From contig JARZZO010000011.1 of NCBI GenBank assembly GCA_030544215.1, positions 41,135,001 to 41,199,000 on the forward strand: a stretch of DNA of 64,000 nt. The letters are read 5' to 3'. Below the pieces are notes generated by a model. It was not told the DNA's origin, ran no database searches, and saw only the letters and a program-made list of their open reading frames with translations. Every line of letters begins with the position of its first letter. Position 1 is the stretch's first letter. Source of the DNA: Zantedeschia hybrid cultivar. Taxonomy: Eukaryota > Streptophyta > Magnoliopsida > Alismatales > Araceae. Of this stretch, positions 42,911 to 54,159 are shown in pieces. The translations under genes were made by a program, and so were the position numbers.

Positions 42911-43497
42911 AATACTCTCTAAGTCCGTGTAAACCGTACCGGGAGTGGCTTCGGCCATGCAAACCGTATTGGGAGCACCAATATTCTCTAAGTCCGTGTA
43001 AACCGTATCGGGAGTGGCTTCGGCCATGCAAACCGTATCGGGAGGGGCAATATTATCTAAGTCCGTATAAACCGTACCGGGAGTGGCTTCGGCCATGCAA
43101 ACCGTATCGGGAGCGGCAATATTATCTAAGTCCGTGTAAATCGTACTGGGAGTGGTTTCGGCCATGCAAACCATATCGGGTGCGGCAATATTCTCTAAGT
43201 CCGTGTAAACCGTACTAGGAGTGGCTTCGGCCATGCAAACAGTATCGGGAGCGGCAATATTCTCTAAATCCGTGTAAACCGTACCGGGAGTGGCTTCGGC
43301 CATGCAAACCGTATCGGGAGCGGCATGGTATTCTAAGTCGGTGTAAACCGTTCCGGGAGTGGTTTCGGCCATGCAAACCGTATCGGGAGCGGCGGTATTC
43401 TCTAAGTCCGTGTAAACCATACCGGGAGTGGCTTCGGCCATGCAAACCGTATCGGGAGCGGCAATATTCTCTAAGTTCGTGCAACGCGTATCGAGAA
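42911..43497. repeat. 69-bp tandem repeat in element C (about 8 copies)
   Basis: The unit CTCTAAGTCCGTGTAAACCG... repeats every 69 bp, with the marker GGCTTCGGCCATGC at 69-bp steps from 42947. Each unit is a diverged dimer: a half with GTGTAAACCGTACCGGGAG and a half with ATGCAAACCGTATCGGGAG. Because 69 is divisible by three, the minus strand stays open as 23-residue repeats (MAEATPGTVYTDLENIAAPDTVC-like). That openness alone is not evidence of coding. It lies just after integrase. Confidence 0.92.
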
Positions 43498-43537
43498 AAG
43501 CATGGCTTCGGCCATATATAGAACCAAACTCGGCTAT

Positions 43538-45960
43538 CTACTCAGACATACGATGAAGCAAGCATAAACAAAAATGCCTTCTATATATGGTCAAAAGTAC
43601 AAAAGCAGGCCATACGCCTGGCCTCGGCATCCTAAGAAGCAAAAATAAAAATCGGGACAAGCCCCCGGACTTGCTTTCGGCGTCATCGCCGTCCACGTTA
43701 ATAGGAGTCTGGCCGGGAGACGCCGGAGGAGAAGCCTGGACTGGTTCGGCTGCGGCACCTTCCGGAGAAGCCGGAGTTCTTTCAGCCTTGAGCCCTCGCC
43801 ACCAGGCCAAGATCTCTTCGCCTTCTTCGTCCGTTGGGTAGCCGAGGACGGTTAAATCTGTGGCCAGGCATGCCTTTTGGGCGATAGCTAGCCCCAGATC
43901 AAACATGTCCGAAGCCGCCTGGACTTTGGCCTCCATTATCTCCTCGGCGAACTCGGGGCCTTCCTTGTAGCTCGCTACGGCTGTACGAGCGACGTCGTCG
44001 ACTTCCTTGGCTCTGGCCTCCAAGTCCGACTTCAGGGCCGATACCTCCTCGACGTGACGGAGGCGCTCCTCGTCCCGTTCTTTGTCCTTGTCCTGGATCT
44101 CGGCCTTTAGAGACGCGACCTCGGCCCGGGACTTCTCTAGCTCCTTCTCGGCCTTCTACTTGGCCTCAGAGGCGGCGTGGATCACCCCCTTTTGCTCCTC
44201 CAGATCGGCCCGCATCCGCGCATTGGCCCCGAGGAGGACGTCGATGTTAGCCTCGAGATCACGCTGCACCGAGGCCACTTTGCCCGAGGCCAGCTGATCT
44301 GAAGCCTGGTCGATATCCAGGAGCTTCTGCTGGATGGCGGCTTGGCGGCGAGCGAGAGCCCCGCACATGACCGCGGCCTGTAGCCGAAAGCAAGAAAAGA
44401 GGGATAAGTTTAAAAAAAGCTAAGGGAAACAATGAGTAAAGGCAAAGACGAAAGGGTTCTCACCTGGACGGCGTGTTGAACGCACCAGGGCTCGTGTCCG
44501 TACTCCCGGGACATGTGCATCCCGGCCGCCCCGAAGGGGAACGAAAGGTTCTCCGTACCGGCCCCCGGTGGCCGAAGGAGAATCGCCCCTCGGCGGTTTG
44601 GGAGGCGACGAGAGCGGGGCGCCTCGAGCCGCCATTGGCCTCTTAGCCGCCGGGACGGGTTCCCTCTCGCCGGGATGATCCGCCCGGCTCCTCTTTTCTG
44701 GCCGGCCGCTTTCTCCGGCGACCGAGTTTCCCTTCTGCCGCTCCCTCTCAAGTGCGGCAGCAGCAGCACGGCCTTCGATGGAAGCCGCCGTCTGCCTCGT
44801 AATCCGGGCGCTGGGGGCCGCAACCCCTCCGGCCGTCCTCTGCCTTGATTGCTTGGAGATCCGACTGATCAATCCCTGAAGTCCAGACATTTCTGCAAAC
44901 AAAAGAAAGAGGTTAGCAACAGTTCAGAATACGACTTTTTTGACTCAAGACCGACTTACCCCCGGCCGTAGCCTTGGCGCCCTCTTCGGACGAATGGGCT
45001 TCGGCCGGAGACCCAGTCGCGGCGGTTCTCTCTTCAGCCTCTCCCGAGATATCTTCAAGAGGAAGATAAGGGGAGACCCGAGGAGGAGAGAACGTCGGGT
45101 CCAGCCAGGCTCTCATCTGTATAAGCCTGTCCTCATCCTCGAAGAGCTCCGCAATCTCGTACGGAGCCTCGTCCTCGAGGAGGTGCACGACGTCGAGCTG
45201 CTCGGGGTTGAGAGAGGGTAGATCGGAGAGGCCCTCGGCCAAAGGCGCCCATTTGGTGCGAAAGGGCCATACACTCTTCTCTTCCTCCGGGAGAGAGATG
45301 AAAAGGAAGCCCTTCTTCCAATGGTGAATAGACGAGGGCTTCCCAAAAAAGATACCCTGGCCGAAGCGAGGGATGAAGCAGTATCAGGAAGACTTCCCTT
45401 GGGGTTTTATCTTGAACATATAGCGGAAGATATTTACCGAGGGGTTGACTCTGAGGTAAGAATTCATGGCCAAGAAGGCATAGACTGTCCGCCAAGAGTT
45501 CGGAAAGAGCTGAGACGGAGTCAATCCATAAAAACTCAAGAGGTTTATGATGAAGGAATGAAGGGGAAGACAGAAGCCCGCCCGAAAGCTATGTTCGTAA
45601 ATGGAAAAGCTACCCGGCCGGACGGAGTTAGCCCTGGTGTTCTTCCCGGGCCGAACGGGAACCATCCAAGACGGAATCTTGTCGTAATTAGTGATAACCT
45701 TGATGGTATAGGAATCAAGGACACTAACTACATCCGAAACCATCTCGGCCGGGCGACGGCTGGAAGTAGAAGGCTCGGCGACAGCCGGAACCGGCTCGAC
45801 TTCTGCAGCCGGAAGCGTCTCTGCCTCATCCGCCAAAGCAGAAGCAAAAGAATTTGAAGAGAAAGGAGACGACAAAGAAGATTGGGGATGTCTAGATGAA
45901 GGACAAGAAGAACCGCCTTCGGCCGAAGAGCTACTCTTGGCCGAAGGAGAGCAACTGGAT
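43538..45960 (-). pseudogene. Antisense 'putative gypsy type transposon' (Transposase_28-like) gene of element C
   Basis: The gene runs opposite to gag-pol in the 3' region. Exon 1 begins near 45960, where copy B has ATG but this copy has ATA. It encodes a Ser-rich start, then the family domain (SFRAGFCLPLHSFIINLLSFYGLTPSQL, AFLAMNSYLRVNPSVNIFRYMFKIKPQ, then after a stop ISLPEEEKSVWPF and LSDLPSLNPEQ). A TGA replaces the Trp codon after GKSS (45384). The intron at 44893-44959 (67 bp) has GTAAG/GCAG ends. Exon 2 is Arg/Ala/Pro-rich. A further intron (about 44377-44462) precedes a coiled-coil tail (MCGALARRQAAIQQKLLDID; LKAEIQDKDKERDEE). Function unknown. Related extra genes are known from Tat elements. 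Confidence 0.75.
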
Positions 45961-46918
45961 ATGAATCACAGTGGAAAAGAAGGAGAATTGAGGCTTACCC
46001 TCAGAGAAAGGTCTCCCCGATAGCTAACGGTCTCTCCGGCGATAGAGGATTCCTCGGCGACGATTCCCAGCGACAAAGAACTCCCCAGCGATGGACAAGG
46101 CGCCCTCAAACACCCACGATGGCTCGCTCTCCGCCGGTGAAGCAGGAACACTTGGAGAAGCTACTCGCAGGGAAGCACAAGCGGAAGGGGAGAAGAAAGC
46201 GGAACAGTGCCCAGGGGAGGAGGGTTAGTATTTATAGGAAAACTTGAAGGGATCCGGTGCCGAATCAACGGCCGAGATCTTCCCTCTCTTCGGAGCCGCT
46301 CTACTCAGATGCACGACGTGTGTCCCGTCCTTCGCCATGATGACAAGCGAGCTGCCGGATCGAGAGGAGGCAATCGACGGCTGGGCGCGGCCTGACCCTT
46401 CAGCTGTTCGTCCGGATGCTCGCCACGTGTTCTGATCCTCGTGCCAGAAGCAGGAGAGACGGCGATCCGGGTGAAGTCTTGGGCAGAGAGCCGAAGTGAC
46501 TCGCGATCCGCGTGATCACTGTTAACGGCTGAGATCTTTTTGCGCTTTCGGCGAACCGGCCGGATGCACAACACGTGTCCTGTGTTTTTTATGACACGAC
46601 CGTGAAGGCGGGAAGCCTGAGATCTTTCCCGCCCTTGTCAGACGTCCCGATATACTAAAGTACTCGCCCCTTCACAACTGGGGACGAAGGCATCCGTCAC
46701 CGAGTCTCGTCCTGAGACGAAGGTGTTTACGACAGGGTCTCGGCTTGAGACGAAGGTGTTTTTCACCAGCCCTCGGCCGACCCAAGGTAGAGCTTCTCAA
46801 AAATGGAACAAAGCAGAGGTTTCAAACGAAGCTCGTACCAATTTGCTCTCCTGAAAAAGCTTCGGACTTTACTCTCGCCGTCTCATGAAATTGAGAACGA
46901 CAAGAGTAGGGGGCTATG
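45961..46918. other. Upstream region of antisense gene to 3' LTR, element C
   Basis: It is about 0.95 kb with the TATA box above and no supported gene; the ORFs here differ between copies B and C. It ends in the polypurine-like AAGAGTAGGGGGCTATG directly before the 3' LTR. Confidence 0.65.
46229..46236 (-). promoter_or_regulatory. TATA box of antisense gene, element C
   Basis: The minus strand reads CTATAAATAC here, about 270 bp upstream of the gene's start position and at the same distance as in element B. It suggests the antisense gene had its own promoter. Confidence 0.6.
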
Positions 46919-47787
46919 TGATGGGGAGAATCAGATTCGGCCCATTAAAATAGTCCAAACGCTGGGATCAGCCCAACAACGCTAACAGTAAGAGGCCCAC
47001 TGGCAGCCTTCGGCCCATCAGCGGCCCTCGGCCCAATAGCAGCCCAGGGGTCTTCGGCCCATCAACGGCCCAGCGGCCCTCGGCCCAATAGCAGCCCAGT
47101 GGTCTTCGGCCCATCAGCGGCCCTCGGCCCAGTTGGCTTCAGCCCACTAAGCGGCATCCGGCCCAATAGCGGCTCCCCCCTTCGGCCCAGTAGCCATATC
47201 CGGCCCACTCCGGTGGGAGGGTTAGGCGCTATGGTGGTTTTTCAGTAAACCCAAAACATAGTCCTATATCGGCTGCCACCATTAAGCAACCTCTACCCTC
47301 CGCTATAAATACAAGGCTATTTATTACCCAAAGGTATGTCTTCTGGACCAAGGACAACAGTCCAAAAGCATTAAAGCTGCCTCTTCTTCCTTTCCTTTTG
47401 AATCGAATCTTCTTCAGAAGCTAACTTAGCCGTCGGAGGGGGTTCTCTTGGGCCGAAACCCGGGACTCCTACTGACCGGTTCTTCTTCTTCCTCCTTCTG
47501 CAGGGGCTTTAGTTTGAATCATCGCCGACCTCTCCGAGTCGGTCTCGACCACCGACCTCGGGTTCTCTCCCCCCGGTCTCGACGCCATTTGCCGGCCGAT
47601 CCGCCTCGACCGAAGGAGTCTCTGCTTCTCCCCGGGCAAGCCTTCGCCCGGTTACCTCTCGGCTTCGGATCCTCGGCCCCGTCTCCGCCCTTGTCTCGTC
47701 CCGGATCCCCGTCGGTCCTCTTCATCGATCTGATCCAATTTCGGGTTCCAGTCTCGGAATCCGACCGTGATAGCTTCGGCTAGATCA
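46919..47787 (+). repeat. 3' LTR of element C
   Basis: 869 bp, from TGATGGGGAG to GGCTAGATCA, with a TATA box near 47303-47310 and many GGCCCA motifs before it. It is followed by the TACCT duplication at 47788-47792. Confidence 0.92.
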
Positions 47788-48963
47788 TACCTCCCAACTT
47801 TAAACTGCCGAAAGGCCCTTTCTATGATGGAATGACAGATCCGTCTACCACTTCCAGAGGTTCAATTCCTATCTCTTTGTCCGAGGGGTTTCCGAGGCAG
47901 TCCGCTGCCGTCTTTTCCCCCTCACTCCTGAAAAAACAGCCTTGACTTGGTTCGAGACGTTGGCCCCCAATTCCATCCACTCTCTAGTACAGCTAGGCCA
48001 ACTGTTCATCGACCAATTTTACGATGCCACTCGGCAGTGTAAAACCTCGGCTAGCCTACTGGCCATTCGGCAAGGACCTACCGAGACCCTCCAAGAATAT
48101 TTTACCAAGTTTCGGGCCGAAGCCGCCCAAATTCCGAACCTGGATAGTTCTATTGCGGTCTCGGCCGTAATCAGTGGGTGCATGGACGAAGGGCTTCTGA
48201 GCTGTATCGGGAAGTGCCATCCCTCCACCTTCCAAGACCTCGTGGCTCGGGCCCATAAGTACATTAACCGGGAAGCCCTGATGATGTCCAAGGGCAAGAG
48301 TACTGCCGAGACAGTACCGGCGGCTACCCCTCCGGTTCGGTCTCGCCCGGAAGATCAGGAGACGTCTCGCAAGCGATATCGGAGGGAAGAATGGGACCGA
48401 GAAAAGCGCCGGGATCCGCAGCAACGGTATCTGCCACTACCTGCTCCACCCTCCCGGATGCTCATGGAGGTAAAAGGTATGCTTCGACAGCCGGAGCGCA
48501 TCAAGACTGACCCCCGCCGAAGGGACCCCCGCAAGTACTGTGAGTACCATCGGGAAATCGGCCATTCAACTGACGAATGCCGGCACCTTTGGGAGGAGAT
48601 CGATCGTCTCATCAGAGAAGACCGTTTGCCACAGTACCGGCGAGAGCAGCCTCAACAACGACAGAACTAGGACATCCCTGAAGCAGCAAGGCAACGTCAT
48701 CTCCCGGATAAAGAAGCCCCACCTTAGCCGAAGGTCACTTCGGCCCCGGTAGAAGCATCACACCAACGACCCAGTGCCGGGTCAATTATGATGATATCCA
48801 GAGGACCGGAAGAGGGGCCAAGGCGTCGTCAGCTCAGCACTACAGTAGCGGCAATCGACGTCGAGCCAAAGCGGTCTTGTCAAGAAGACATCATCTTCGG
48901 CCAGGAGGATCTGACCGACATTCAGGTTCCTCACGACGACGCCTTAGTTGTAAATGCTGTAAT
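47788..48963 (+). pseudogene. Element B gag, main part, and start of protease
   Basis: After the insertion, gag resumes with PPNFKLPKGPFYDGMTD. A small deletion shifts the frame, and from about 47942 it is open: LTWFETLAPNSI, LGQLFIDQFYDATRQ, LQEYFTKFRAEAAQIPNLDSS and the zinc knuckle CEYHREIGHSTDEC. A TAG after RQRQN (48668-48670) and a further TAG at CAG (near 48725) break the Gln-rich spacer. The protease start (ALVVNAVIK) runs into solo LTR 2 at 48969. Confidence 0.88.
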
Positions 48964-48968
48964 AAAAG

Positions 48969-49845
48969 TGATGTAGCCGAAGCTATCACGACCGGATTCC
49001 GAAGCTGGAATCTGAAGTTATGGATCCGGAGCTGGGTCGGATCGGTGCAAGAGGCCCGACGGGGATCCGGAAGGCGAAGGAGGCAGAGGCGAAGCCGGAA
49101 GTCCGAGGCTGAGGATGGCTCGGTCGGGGACTAGCTTGCCTTCAGAAGGCGGGGCCGAGACTCCTTCGGTCGGGGATGCAGCCGGCGCAGGGCGTCGAGA
49201 CCTGGGAGAGAAATCCGAGGTCGGCGGCCGAGATCGACTCGGGGAGGTCGGCGAAGATTCGAACCGAGCTCCTGCAGGAAGGCAAGAAGAAGAACCGGTC
49301 AGTAGGAGTCCCGGGCTTCGGCCCTTAGGAACCCCCTCCGACGGTTAAGTTAGCTTCTGAAGAATATTCGATTCAGAAAACAAAGAGTAGCTTTAATGCT
49401 TTTTGGACTATAGTCCTTTAGGGTCTCGAAGGCATAGGAGTGCATACCTTTGGCAATAAATAGCGGTGTATTTATAGCAGAGGATAGAGGATGGTTAACG
49501 GTGATAGCCGATATAGGACTATGTTCCGGGTTTACTGGTAAACCGCCATAGTGCCTAGTCCTTCACCGGAGTGGGCCGGACTCGGCTATCGGGCCGAAAG
49601 GGGTTGGACCGCTGATGGGCCGAAGCCTGCTGGGCCTGGGGCCGCCGGGCTGCTCCCGGGCCGTAGACTGGTGGGCCGCTGATGGGCCGAAGCCTGTTGG
49701 GCCGGGAGCAACGGTGCCGCTTACGGGCCGAGGGCTGTTGGGCCGCTGATGGGCCGAAGGCTCCCTGAGGGCCTTGTACTGCTGCTGCTGGGCTGAACTG
49801 GGTTTGGGCTTGTTTTAATGGGCCGAAGCGGATTCTGCCTCATCA
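48969..49845 (-). mobile_element. Solo LTR 2 of the A/B/C family in protease of element B
   Basis: 877 bp. On the plus strand it begins TGATGTAGCCGAAGC and ends CTGCCTCATCA, so it is in minus orientation. AAAAG flanks it on both sides (48964-48968 and 49846-49850). No internal gag-pol is present. The minus-strand TATA box lies near 49466-49473. Confidence 0.92.
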
Positions 49846-51480
49846 AAAAGATTACGATGTTCATCGTATCTTTGTTGATAATGGAAGTGCCCCAAATGTA
49901 CTTTTCTACGACTGTTTTGTAAAAATGGGTTTGAATGAGGCCGATATGAAGCCTCACCGGGGGCCTCTATTCGGCTTTAATGGTTCGCCTTGCCGAGTAG
50001 AAGGCATCGTCCGGCTCCCTGTAACCCTAGGTACGGCCCCTCGGCAATTAACCGTTGAAACAGATTTCGCCGTTATCAAGGTCGACTCGACCTACAACGC
50101 CATCTTTGGCCGAAGGCTGATTGGTGGGATTGGAGCTGTACCCTCATCTTTTCATTAGAAGCTGAAGTTCTGTACCAGCCATGGAATTGACGAAGCCAAG
50201 GGAAATCAGGAAGCAGCTCGACAGTGTTACATGATTTCGGTCGAAGGGAAGGCTGCGGCCGAATCCCTTTCGATCAAATCTTCGGCCGAAGCATCCCCAG
50301 GAGAGGAACTTATAACCGTTCTGGTTCCGGGAGGAGAAGGTCGGACGTTAATGATAGGCTCCGGCCTAGAGAAGATTGAAGCAGAGAGACTTGCTGAGTT
50401 CCTGAAAGAGAACCTCGACGTCTTCGCCTGGACTCCTGCGGACATGCCCGGGGTCGATCCGGAGGTAGCAGAACATCGGCTGCACATTGACCCCAACCAG
50501 CCCCCGATCAAGCAGAAGCGGCGTACCTTCAATTAGGAAAGAAGGGCGGCCATCCAAGCCGAAGTGCAAAAGGGGCTGGACGCGGGACACCTCCGAGAGG
50601 TACACCATCCTGACTGGATCGCCAATGTAGTGATGGTGCCCAAAAAAGATGGCAAGTAGCGGATGTGTGTGGATTTCACCAACCTCAATAAGGCCTGTCC
50701 GATGGACAGCTTCCCGCTGCCTCGGATAGACCAGGTGGTGGACGCAACCTCCGGCCACGAGCTACTTAGCTTCCTCGACGCCTATTCAGGTTACCATCAG
50801 ATCCGAATGCATCCAGAGGACGAGGACAAGATCAGCTTCACAACTGACCTCGGTTTATACTGTTATACCCGGATGCTGTTCGGCCTAAGGAATGCAGGAG
50901 CAACCTATCAACGTCTCGTCAACAAGATATTCGCTCCGCAGCTCCGCCGCAATATGGAGGTCTACATCGACGACATGCTGGTAAAAAACCACATCGCTGC
51001 AGACCATCTAATCGATTTAGCCGAGACTTTCTCTGCCTTGCGCAGGTATAAAATGAAGCTGAATCCAGTCCAGTGTGCCTTCGGCGTGGCCTCCGGGAAA
51101 TTTCTCGGCTACATGGTCACCCGCCGAGGGGTGGAAGCCAATCCCGCAAAGGTGTCGGCTATTATCCAAATGCGCCCTCCGTCCAACATCTGAGGGGTCC
51201 AGAAGTTGAATTGAAGAATTGCCGCGTTAAGCCGCTTCATGTCAAGGGCAGCGGATTACTGTTTTCCTTTCTTCAAGCTGCTGAAAAAGACTAATAGCTT
51301 CTCCTGGAAAGACGAGTGTCAGTCGGCCTTCGATCAGTTGAAAGCCTACCTCTCTAATATTCCCGTCTTGTCCAGACCGGTCCACGGAGAGCAGCTGTTC
51401 CTTTATCTCGCAACATCCGAAACAGCTGTCAGCGTCGTCCTCATTCGAGAACAAGACGGCGTTCAGAGGCCTGTTTACTA
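49846..51480 (+). pseudogene. Element B protease and reverse transcriptase
   Basis: After the duplication the protease continues (YDVHRIFVDNGSAPNVLFYD). The reverse transcriptase core is MCVDFTNLNKACPMDSFPLP, FLDAYSGYHQI, MLFGLRNAGATYQ (Leu where relatives have Pro) and catalytic YIDDML. In-frame stops are TAG at 50156 (CAG in A), TAG at 50534 (CAG in A and C), TAG near 50657 (TGG in C) and TGA at 51191 (CGA in C). All four are C-to-T changes on one strand or the other. Confidence 0.9.
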
Positions 51481-52696
51481 TATAAGTCGAGCCCTCCAAG
51501 GAGCAGAGCTTCGGTATCCTACTCTTGGGAAGCTGGCCTTAGCCCTCGTCTCGTCCGCGAGGAGGCTCCGGCCCTACTTCCTCGCGCATTCAATAAAGGT
51601 CTTCACGGATCAACCTTTGAGGCAAATCTTCTCTCGGCCAGAAGTGTCCAATAGGCTAGCAAAGTGGGCAATCGAACTGGGAGAGTTCGACGTCTCTTAT
51701 GGGCCACAGACGGCAATAAAAGCTCAAGCTCTAGCCGACTTCGTCGCCGAGCTCACTCCCGAAGCATCCTCGGCCCCTCAGCTGGAAGCCAGAACTACAC
51801 CTGAGGCCGAGGGTACTTCGGTTTCCCCGTCTCCAACGGACGAATGGCGACTCTACGTGGATGGATCCGCGTGCTCTTCGGGTAGCGGCGCCGGATGGAT
51901 CTTGGTGTCTCCAGAAGGGGTCATCACGGAGTATGCGCTGCGCTTTTCCTTCCCGGCTACCAACAATGCTGCAGAATACGAAGCCCTTATTTCAGGCCTT
52001 TGGGCCGCTAGAAAGCTCGGTGCGCAGAACATAAGGGCGTTCAGCGACTCTCAACTTATCGCCAATCAAATCACCGGAGAATACGAGGCCCGGGATGCAT
52101 TGATGGTGTCCTATCTCCAGGTAACCCGCAGAATCCTAGCTGAATTTACTTCGTATAAGATTCTGCAGATTCCTCGGGCCGAAAATGCTCGAGCCGACGC
52201 TCTTTCCCGGCTAGCGTCAACTCAGGACGGGGGAGGAGGCCGTATGGTCTTGGTAGAAGAACTATCTAAACCAAGTCTCGACGAATCCGAAGTCATGCAA
52301 GTGAATGAATCCGAAGCAGAGACCTGGATGACCCCCCTAGTCGCTTTCCACCTTCGAGAGGAGGTCCCGTCCGATCCAGAGGAAGCAAGGCACGTCCGGC
52401 AACGCTCTTCCCACATCCTTATTCTGGAGGGAATACTATATAAGAAGTCCTTCGGCCGGCCGCTCCTACGATGTCTCGGCCCGGCTGAAGCTAATTATGC
52501 ACTACGAGAGATACATGAAGGAGTCTGCGGAGTACACGTAGGAGCCTTAACCCATAAACTCTTGAGGCAAGGGTACTGGTGGCCAACGCTCCGAGAGGAT
52601 GCGGCCGCTCTCGTCCACTGCTGTGACCAGTGCCAGAGATTCAGTTCCCTCATTCACCAGTCGGCGACCCTTTTGACTCCTCTGTCAGATCCCTAG
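51194..52696 (+). pseudogene. Element B RNase H, second RNase H and integrase N-terminus
   Basis: This long open segment has FLYLATSETAVSVVLI and YYISRALQGAELRYP (RNase H). The second RNase H domain follows (WRLYVDGSACSSGSGAGWIL, NNAAEYEALISGLWAARKL, FSDSQLIANQITGEYEARDALM, ARADALSRLAS), then the integrase zinc-binding region (HEGVCGVH, CCDQCQRFSSL). It ends at a TAG (52694-52696) that is TGG (SDPWPF) in A and C. Confidence 0.9.
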
Positions 52697-53532
52697 CCTT
52701 TCGCCCAGTGGGGGATTGATCTCTTGGGACCCTTTCCCATGGCTACCGGCCAGAGGAAACTCCTTATTGTGGTAGTGGACTACTTCACCAAGTGGGTAGA
52801 AGCCGAACCTCTCGCGTCTATAACCGATAGCAATGCATGGAACTTCGTGTGGAAATCCATCATTTGCCGATATGGCATCCCTCGGGCAATTATCTCAGAC
52901 AATGGTAAACAATTTGACAGCCATCGGTTTAAAGACAACTGCGCTAGCTTCGGCATTCTCCATAAGTTCGCTTCGGTAGCACACCCTCAGACGAATGGCC
53001 AAGTCGAGGTCACTAACCGAAGTCTGTTGCGAGGACTGAAGACTCGCCTCGGCAAGGCCAAGGGCCGATGGGTCGAAGAGCTGCCAAGCGTTCTATGGGC
53101 TTATCGGACAACAAGCCGAACCCCTACTGGCGAGACCCCATTCCGAATGGCTTACGGGGTAGAGGCCGTTATTCCTATTGAAGTCAGCCTTCTATCACTG
53201 AGGGTTCTTACTCATGATCCGAAGGCTAATGAGGAAACCCCAAAAGATCACCTTGATCTTATAGAAGAAACTAGGGATCAAGCCCGCATTCGGCTGGCGG
53301 CTTATCAGTAGCGCATGGCGAGATACCACAACACTCGAGTGAAGCTCCGAAGCTTTGAAGCAGGGAACCTCGTGTTAAGGAACGCTCACGCATCCAAACC
53401 AGCCGAAGCCGCAGGAAAGCTTTCTCCAAACTGGGAAGGACCTTATCGCATAAGGGAAGTGATCCGACGAGGGGCCTATCGGCTAGAGACCCTTTCGGGC
53501 CAGCCTCTCCCTCGTACATGGAGTGGCATCGG
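52697..53532 (+). pseudogene. Element B integrase core, fused to 69-bp repeats
   Basis: The DDE core is intact (GIDLLGPFP, IISDNGKQFD, TNGQVEVTNRSL). A TAG at 53309-53311 interrupts the C-terminal part (CAA in copy C). The frame then runs NWEGPYRIREVIRRGAYRL to LPRTW and passes directly into the tandem repeat at about 53520. Copy C instead has its final codons and about 100 bp of spacer there, so the gene end was lost by a deletion into the repeat array. Confidence 0.88.
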
Positions 53533-53970
53533 CCATGCAAACCGTATCGGGAGCGGCAATATTCTCTAAGTCCGTGTAAACCGTACCGGGAGTGGCTTCG
53601 GCCATGCAAACCGTATTGCGAGCGGCAATATTCTCTAAGTCCGTGTAAACCGTACCGGGAGTGGCTTCGGCCATGCAAACCGTATCGGCATCGGCAATAT
53701 TCTCTAAGTCCGTGTAAACCGTACCGGGAGTGGCTTCGGCCATGCAAACCGTATCGGGAGCGGCAATATTCTCTAAGTCCGTGTAAACTGTACCGGGAGT
53801 AGCTTCGGCCATGCAAACCGTATCGGGAGCGGCAATATTCTCTAAGTCCGTGTAAACCGTACCGGGAGTGGCTTCGGCCATGCAAACCGTATCGGGAGCG
53901 GCAATATTCTCTAAATCCATGCAAACTGTATCAGGAGTAGCAATATTCTCTAAGTTCTTGCAACGCGTAT
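53520..53970. repeat. 69-bp tandem repeat in element B (about 6 copies)
   Basis: Same unit as in element C (42911-43497), with the GGCTTCGGCCATGC marker at about 69-bp steps from 53525. The copy number differs between elements (about 6 against 8). Confidence 0.9.
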
Positions 53971-54159
53971 CGGGAAAGGCATGGCTTCGGCCAAATACAG
54001 AACAAAACTCGGCTATCTACTCAGACATACCATGAAATAAGCATAAGCAAAATACCTTCTATATATGGACAAAAGTACAAAAGCAGGCCATACGCCTGGC
54101 CTTGGCATCTAAAGAAGCAAAAATAAAAACCAGGACATGCCCCCGGACTAGCTTTCGAC

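Larger units (their letters stand above)
38132..47787 (+). mobile_element. Element C: Tat-type Gypsy copy nested in gag of element B, with internal deletion
   Basis: The TACCT duplication on both sides proves that it inserted as one unit. The 5' LTR is cut off after about 475 bp (near 38606) and joined directly to mid-gag, so the end of the LTR, the primer site and the first part of gag are missing. The rest of gag, protease, reverse transcriptase, both RNase H domains, integrase, the 69-bp repeats, an antisense gene and a full 3' LTR follow. Frameshifts outnumber nonsense codons here. Without a primer site it cannot replicate. Confidence 0.9.

Noticed and set aside
53483..53924. Minus-strand repeat proteins with 23-residue units
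   Set aside because: They arise from a 69-bp tandem repeat whose period is a multiple of three. All such frames stay open automatically, so they are not listed as genes.
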